Below are positions 6,413 to 11,091 of a stretch of 11,091 nucleotides of DNA, in pieces; the stretch's first letter is position 1, and every line of letters begins with the position of its first letter. The stretch spans positions 1-11,091 of the forward strand of contig DAISIR010000036.1 of NCBI GenBank assembly GCA_036821905.1, read 5' to 3'. Under the pieces are notes generated by a model that worked only from the letters and a program-made list of their open reading frames with translations, did no database searches and was not told where the DNA came from. This DNA is from Brooklawnia sp937867175. Lineage in GTDB: Bacteria; Actinomycetota; Actinomycetes; Propionibacteriales; Propionibacteriaceae. The translations under genes were made by a program, and so were the position numbers.

Positions 6413-7296
6413 GTACCCAGGTCAACACGCAACCGGTCGTCGACGCTCCCGTCGAACGCAAACGCCGGTTCCACTTGGACCAAACCAACATGACGCTGGT
6501 CGTTGGGGTCGGCTTGATCGTGATGCATCTGATCATCGCGGTGACCGCTCCCCTGCTCACCTCCCACAATCCGATCCTGGCCGACCCCAGCCAGGCCCTC
6601 ATGGGACCGAGCTCCCAGCATCTGCTGGGCACCGATCAGTACGGACGCGACGTGCTCGCACGCACCCTGCATGGCGGGCGCTTCGGCCTGCAGGTGACTT
6701 TCATCGCCTCGACGTTGACGGTCCTGTTGGGGTCGGCGGTCGGCATCCTATGCGCCTACCTGGGTGGCTGGTTCGACATGGTCGTGATGCGTTTGATCGA
6801 CGCGGTCTTGGCCATTCCGTCGATCCTGTCGCTGCTGGTGGTGGTCACGGTCTTCGGCAATGGCATCCCGGTGATCGTGCTGGCTATCACGATCGTCTAC
6901 ACCCCGGCGGTGACTCGGGTCATCCGCGGTGCGGCGATGGCCGTGGTGCCGCTCGATTTCGTCACTGCGGCCAAGGCCCGGGGCGAATCGGCCTTCTCGA
7001 TCGTGGTCCGGGAGATCCTGCCCAACGTGCCCGGGGTGATGCTGGTTGAGTACGCCATGCGGGCGTCATGGGCGGTGCTGCTGATCTCCACCTTGTCGTT
7101 CCTGGGGTTCGGCGCCAACCCGCCGACCCCCGATTGGGGCCTGATGATCTCCGAGGGCCGGGTGGCGATGACCGTGGTGCCGTGGGCGGTGCTGGCGCCG
7201 ATCATCGCCCTGTCCAGCCTGGTGATCGGGCTCAGCTTCGCCGCCGACGGCCTGTCGGGACGATTGGGAGTGGACCGCCTGTCGAAGGGAGCATGA
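6409..7296 (+). CDS. ABC transporter permease, DppC/OppC type
   Basis: This 295-aa protein is the second half of the import channel. A cytoplasmic N-terminal tail of about 30 residues precedes the first membrane segment. Family signatures are clear: SSQHLLGTDQYGRDVLARTL near residues 67-86, the coupling loop DFVTAAKARG beginning at Asp183 with its Gly at 192, and LSFLGFGANPPTPDWGLMIS near 228-247. Five or six hydrophobic segments match the DppC topology. The start GTG overlaps the preceding stop by four bases and has AGGAGG 7 bases upstream; its TGA overlaps an ATG of the ATPase frame at 7293. It pairs with the DppB-like protein and is driven by the fused ATPase encoded next. Confidence 0.93.
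   Translation: MSTQVNTQPVVDAPVERKRRFHLDQTNMTLVVGVGLIVMHLIIAVTAPLLTSHNPILADPSQALMGPSSQHLLGTDQYGRDVLARTLHGGRFGLQVTFIASTLTVLLGSAVGILCAYLGGWFDMVVMRLIDAVLAIPSILSLLVVVTVFGNGIPVIVLAITIVYTPAVTRVIRGAAMAVVPLDFVTAAKARGESAFSIVVREILPNVPGVMLVEYAMRASWAVLLISTLSFLGFGANPPTPDWGLMISEGRVAMTVVPWAVLAPIIALSSLVIGLSFAADGLSGRLGVDRLSKGA
7285..7291 (+). promoter_or_regulatory. Ribosome binding site that sets the ATPase start
   Basis: AAGGGAG ends 7 bases before ATG 7299 but only 1 base before ATG 7293. Normal spacing therefore favours 7299, two codons after the overlapping ATG. Confidence 0.55.
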
Positions 7297-7298
7297 CG

Positions 7299-9125
7299 AT
7301 GACCGAGACTGCAGAACCATTCGTGGACGTCCGAGACCTTTCGATCAGTTATCGCACCACCCCGGGCGGGCCTGCGGTCCATGTGGTGCACGACGTCAGC
7401 CTGCAGGTCGTCCGCGGCCAGACACTTGCGGTCGTTGGAGAATCCGGGTCGGGCAAGTCGACCGTTGCCCGCACCCTGCTGGGATACCTGCGTCCGGGAT
7501 CATTCATTCGCGGTGGCACAGTGCAGGTGGGCGGTCGGGATGTCTTCGGCCTGAAGGGCTCTTACCTGCGCGAGTTACGCGGCGGCACGGTGGCGTTGGT
7601 GGCGCAGAACGCCGGGCAGGCACTCACCCCGTCGATGCGGATAGGCGCCCAGATCGCTGAGGCGCTGAGCGTCCACAGCGGCACGAGTTCGGACGAGCGC
7701 GTCCTCGAACTGTTGGATCAGGTGGCGCTGCCGGGCCGGCTCGCACGTTCCTACCCCCACGAACTGTCCGGCGGTCAGCAGCAACGCGTAGCCATCGCCA
7801 TGGCCGTGGCGGCACGCCCCAAGGTGCTGGTGCTCGATGAACCGACCACTGCCTTGGACGTGGTGATCCAGGCGGGGGTGCTGCGGTTGCTGCGGGACTT
7901 GTCGGAGGAACTCGGCAGCGCCACGTTGCTGGTCTCGCACGACTTGGGCGTGGTGGCGGGCCTAGCCGATGAGGTACTGGTGATGCGGGAGGGCCGGCAG
8001 GTCGAATACCGCAGGGCCAAGGAACTGTTCGTTGCCCCTGAGGACCCTTACACCCGCATGTTGCTTGCCTCCGCCCCACGGCTCACCGACGACGGCTTGG
8101 TCGAGGTCGCCGAGGACGGTTCACGCCAGGTACGCGCGAAGCCATCGGTCGGCGACGCCGACGTGTTGATCCGCGGCGAGAACGTGCAGGTCACCTACGG
8201 TCGCGGGTCGCGCGCGGTGCATGCGGTAAATGGGGTCGACCTGACGGTGCGCCGAGGCGAGGTGGTCGCGTTGGTTGGGGAATCGGGATCTGGCAAGTCC
8301 ACACTGGCTTGGGCGGTCGCCGGGCTCACCCCGCCCAGAGGTGGGGACCTGCGCTACCTGCATGAGACCACCGATGAGGACTCCGACGCAGGCAGCGACG
8401 ACCTAGCCGAACCGGTTCGCCGGCGTCCGCTGGGGTTGCGGCGCCGGATTCAACTGATCTTTCAGAATGCCGATACCGCCCTCAATCCTCGATTGTCGGT
8501 CGGCACATCGATCAAACGGCCTCTGCATCTGTTCCGCACCGCCGTGGGCCAGGAGACCCAACGCGTCGGGCAGCTACTGGAACAGGTGGAACTGCCGGCG
8601 GATTTCGCTGGCCGACTGCCCGGGCAACTGTCCGGCGGCCAGCGGCAACGTATCGGCATCGCCCGGGCGTTGGCAAGTGGACCGACAGTCATCATCGCCG
8701 ACGAAGTCACCACCGCACTCGACGTCTCGGTGCAGTCCGGCGTGCTGCGGCTGCTCGACGACATCCGCCGCGAGAATCAGCTGGCCTGCATCTTCATCAG
8801 CCATGACCTGGCCGTGGTCCGTGGCATCGCTGACCGGGTGCTGGTGATGAACGACGCCCGGGTGGTGGAGGAGGGGCCGACCGGCGCGGTCTTCGACAAC
8901 CCCCAACACCCGTACACCCGTGAACTATTGGCAGCCACCCTGGTCGCGCCGGACAGCGCTGGTGAGACGGCGGCGGACCAGATCGATGGGTCAGACTTGA
9001 CGCTGCAAGATCCGCTGGAGCATGCTGGCGCCGAGCGGGCCTGGCGGCACGATCCCGGCGGCGGTTGGCACGACCACGGCGGCGGGCAACGATCGCGCGC
9101 ATGGCTTCCGATCGAGACCGCCTAG
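7299..9125 (+). CDS. Fused dual-ATPase of a Dpp/Opp-type ABC transporter (DppD-DppF in one chain)
   Basis: This 608-aa cytoplasmic protein holds two complete ATP-binding domains, so one gene does the work of dppD and dppF. First domain: Walker A GESGSGKST (47-55), signature LSGGQ (156-160), Walker B VLVLDEP with Asp180-Glu181, H-loop SHDLG. Second domain: Walker A at 327-335, signature LSGGQ (444-448), Walker B with Asp468-Glu469, H-loop SHDLA. Each domain is followed by the peptide-transporter type tail: EDPYTRMLLASAPRL and NPQHPYTRELLAATL. In the second domain the residue after the catalytic Glu is Val470 instead of the usual Pro (DEVTTALD), a mild oddity; all catalytic residues are kept in both sites. 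The last 60 residues are low-complexity, rich in Gly, His and Asp, and look disordered. Fused ATPases of this kind are common in actinobacterial peptide transporters. Confidence 0.93.
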   Translation: MTETAEPFVDVRDLSISYRTTPGGPAVHVVHDVSLQVVRGQTLAVVGESGSGKSTVARTLLGYLRPGSFIRGGTVQVGGRDVFGLKGSYLRELRGGTVALVAQNAGQALTPSMRIGAQIAEALSVHSGTSSDERVLELLDQVALPGRLARSYPHELSGGQQQRVAIAMAVAARPKVLVLDEPTTALDVVIQAGVLRLLRDLSEELGSATLLVSHDLGVVAGLADEVLVMREGRQVEYRRAKELFVAPEDPYTRMLLASAPRLTDDGLVEVAEDGSRQVRAKPSVGDADVLIRGENVQVTYGRGSRAVHAVNGVDLTVRRGEVVALVGESGSGKSTLAWAVAGLTPPRGGDLRYLHETTDEDSDAGSDDLAEPVRRRPLGLRRRIQLIFQNADTALNPRLSVGTSIKRPLHLFRTAVGQETQRVGQLLEQVELPADFAGRLPGQLSGGQRQRIGIARALASGPTVIIADEVTTALDVSVQSGVLRLLDDIRRENQLACIFISHDLAVVRGIADRVLVMNDARVVEEGPTGAVFDNPQHPYTRELLAATLVAPDSAGETAADQIDGSDLTLQDPLEHAGAERAWRHDPGGGWHDHGGGQRSRAWLPIETA

Positions 9126-9152
9126 CCCATTTCGCCGAAAAGACGACCAGCC

Positions 9153-11072
9153 TTGCAATTCGTCAGACCAGAACAACTGCCCCACCAGGTACGGATTGAG
9201 CATGCTTGGATCGCTATGCCAGACGGTGTGCGTCTGCATGCCCGGTTGTGGTTACCTGCCGACGCCGACGCCTCGAACCCGGTTCCGGCCTTGTTGGAGT
9301 ATCTGCCGTATCGCAAGAGCGACTGGACCGAGACCCGCGACCATGAGCGTCATCCCTGGTTCGCCGGCCATGGCTATGCTTCGATCCGGGTCGACATCAG
9401 GGGTAACGGTGATTCCGAGGGCGTGTTCACCGACGAGTACTCCGAGACTGAGCTGAGCGACGGCGAGGCGGTGCTTGCCTGGATCGCAGCCCAGCCTTGG
9501 TGCACCGGCAAGGTAGGCATGTTCGGTATCTCGTGGGGTGGATTCAACGCTCTGCAGCTGGCGGCTCGGCGTCCCGAACCGTTGAAAGCCATCATCACCG
9601 CTTGTGCTACCGACGACCGCTACGACAACGACGTGCACTACGTGGGCGGTTCGGTGCTGGCCGTGGATATGACTGCCTGGGCGGGCGCGATGTTCGCTTT
9701 CGTTGCCAGGCCACCCGACCCACTGTTCGTGGGTGACGAATGGCGCCGAATCTGGGACGAACGGCTGGCCGGCGTAGAACCACCGGTATTGACCTGGCTC
9801 TCGCATCAGACCCGCGACGAGTATTGGCGACACGGCTCGGTGTGCGAGGACTACGACGCCATTCAGATTCCCGTGCTGGTGGTGGACGGTTGGGCTGACC
9901 CCTATCACGACACGGTGCTGCGGTTGGTGGAGCACCTGCCCGGCCGGGCGAAGGGTCTCCTAGGCCCGTGGGCGCACCAGTATCCCGACCGGGCGAACAA
10001 CCCGGGCCCAGCGATCGGGTTCCTGCAGGAGTCGTTGCGGTGGTGGGATCGCTGGCTGAAGGACGAAGAAAACGGTGTGGACGAGGAACCGGACCTGAAG
10101 GTCTTCATCGAGTCGTACCGTCCCCCGCAGGTCCGTTATGGCGACGTCCCGGGCCACTGGATGGCCACCAGCTGGCCCGCACCCGAGGTGATCGTCCACG
10201 AGCACACCTTCCACCAAGCGTCGGTGCCGATCAGCCAAGGCTGGGTCACCGTGCGCACTCCGCAGCACCTAGGGGTCCACGCCGGCCGGTTCTTCCCGTT
10301 CGGGGGTGACGCGGATCTGCCGCCGGACCAGCGCGGTGAGGACGGCCGCAGTGTCGTCTTAGATAGCGCCCCGCTCATCGAGGATCTGACGCTGCTGGGT
10401 ATCCCACTTGCCCGGCTACAGCTTGACTGCGACCAGCCGCGCGGGCAGGTGATCGTCCGCATGTGCGATGTGGCACCCGACGGGTCGTCGCGGTTGTTGG
10501 CTCGTGGTGTGTTGAACCTGTCGTCCCGCCACGGCCGGGACCGCGACGTGGCCTGGGTGCCTGGTGCGCCGGAGACCGTGGCAGTGCCGCTGACCTCGGT
10601 GGGGGTGACGATCCCGGCTGGGCACATCCTGCGATTCGCAGTGTCCAGTGCCTACTGGCCGTGGGTTTGGCCGCACGCCCAACCGGTGACGTTGCGGCTG
10701 GACTTGGACCACAGCCGCGTCGACCTGCCGCGACTTGCGGGCGGAAGGGTGCCCACCGCCGACGAGGTCATGTTCGAACCACCGCTGCAGATGCAGCCCA
10801 AACAAGTGCCTCAACCTGCACTCCCGCAATCCACCCGGCCCATCCGGGAAGTGCACCACGATGTCCGGACCAACACCTGGACAGTCGAAGTTGACCCGGG
10901 ATATGTGCCGTTGAAGGTGCTGGACAACGGGCTGGTCTACCAGGAGGATTCGCGGGAGGTCTACCGCATCACCGATGACGATCCCACGTCGGCAGTTGCC
11001 ACCTCCCGGTGGCAGATCCAGTTGTGCAGAGGAAAGTGGCTCTTCACAATCCAGGGTGTAGTGCGGGTCTGA
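9153..11072 (+). CDS. CocE/NonD family serine hydrolase (peptidase S15-like)
   Basis: This 639-aa alpha/beta hydrolase lacks a signal peptide, so it is probably cytoplasmic. The N-terminus has the family opening MPDGVRLHARLWLP and YLPYRKSDW. The candidate catalytic triad is Ser127 in GISWGG, Asp249 in VDGWADPYHD, and His275 in GPWAHQYPD. A helical cap would lie between Ser127 and Asp249, and a jelly-roll domain of the S15 type from about residue 320. The end carries the typical SREVYRITDDDPTSAVATSRW tail region. Relatives include cocaine esterase, alpha-amino-acid ester hydrolases, glutaryl-7-ACA acylase and X-Pro dipeptidyl peptidases, so it cleaves an ester or amide whose identity is unknown. 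The start is TTG 9153, 27 bases after the ATPase stop, with only a weak purine-rich site; no better in-frame start precedes the conserved domain. Its place as last gene of the operon suggests it processes the imported compound. Confidence 0.9.
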   Translation: MQFVRPEQLPHQVRIEHAWIAMPDGVRLHARLWLPADADASNPVPALLEYLPYRKSDWTETRDHERHPWFAGHGYASIRVDIRGNGDSEGVFTDEYSETELSDGEAVLAWIAAQPWCTGKVGMFGISWGGFNALQLAARRPEPLKAIITACATDDRYDNDVHYVGGSVLAVDMTAWAGAMFAFVARPPDPLFVGDEWRRIWDERLAGVEPPVLTWLSHQTRDEYWRHGSVCEDYDAIQIPVLVVDGWADPYHDTVLRLVEHLPGRAKGLLGPWAHQYPDRANNPGPAIGFLQESLRWWDRWLKDEENGVDEEPDLKVFIESYRPPQVRYGDVPGHWMATSWPAPEVIVHEHTFHQASVPISQGWVTVRTPQHLGVHAGRFFPFGGDADLPPDQRGEDGRSVVLDSAPLIEDLTLLGIPLARLQLDCDQPRGQVIVRMCDVAPDGSSRLLARGVLNLSSRHGRDRDVAWVPGAPETVAVPLTSVGVTIPAGHILRFAVSSAYWPWVWPHAQPVTLRLDLDHSRVDLPRLAGGRVPTADEVMFEPPLQMQPKQVPQPALPQSTRPIREVHHDVRTNTWTVEVDPGYVPLKVLDNGLVYQEDSREVYRITDDDPTSAVATSRWQIQLCRGKWLFTIQGVVRV

Positions 11073-11091
11073 ATCCGCCGGTTTCGAGCAG

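Noticed and set aside
1..11091. CRISPR array, tRNA/rRNA genes, insertion sequence ends, attachment sites
   Set aside because: I looked on both strands and saw no regularly spaced repeats, no tRNA-like cloverleaf sequence, no transposase motifs and no flanking direct repeats.

Overview
The window is GC-rich DNA with strongly G/C-biased third codon positions, GTG/TTG starts and 4-base start/stop overlaps. This fits a high-GC Gram-positive bacterium (Actinomycetota); nothing here fixes the genus. It divides into two unrelated halves.

Left half (1 to about 3480): an apparent anti-phage defence island. On the minus strand, and running off the left edge, is a TIR-NB-ARC (STAND) protein with a candidate NADase glutamate in its TIR domain and intact nucleotide-binding motifs. 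A small unidentified ORF lies just upstream and overlaps its start. On the plus strand follow a 3'-end fragment that resembles the tail of a BREX-type PglZ protein, then a type IV toxin-antitoxin pair of the AbiE family. The antitoxin AbiEi is intact. The toxin AbiEii keeps its nucleotidyltransferase motifs but is split over two frames by two disruptions, so it reads as a pseudogene unless these are sequencing errors. The pieces look like a mosaic assembled and partly decayed by recombination, with a junction near 1790-1800.

Middle (3477 to 3839): a gap with no recognisable gene. Its last 100 bases are AT-richer and contain a perfect 12-bp palindrome, a candidate operator for the operon that follows.

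Right half (3840 to 11072): an intact five-gene plus-strand operon. It encodes a lipoprotein substrate-binding protein, two Dpp/Opp-type permeases, a single polypeptide carrying both ATPases, and a cytoplasmic CocE/NonD (peptidase family S15-like) serine hydrolase. Genes are spaced -4 to +27 bases apart. The inferred logic is that the lipoprotein captures a peptide-like or acylated compound, the transporter imports it, and the hydrolase cleaves an ester or amide bond inside the cell. The substrate cannot be read from the sequence.
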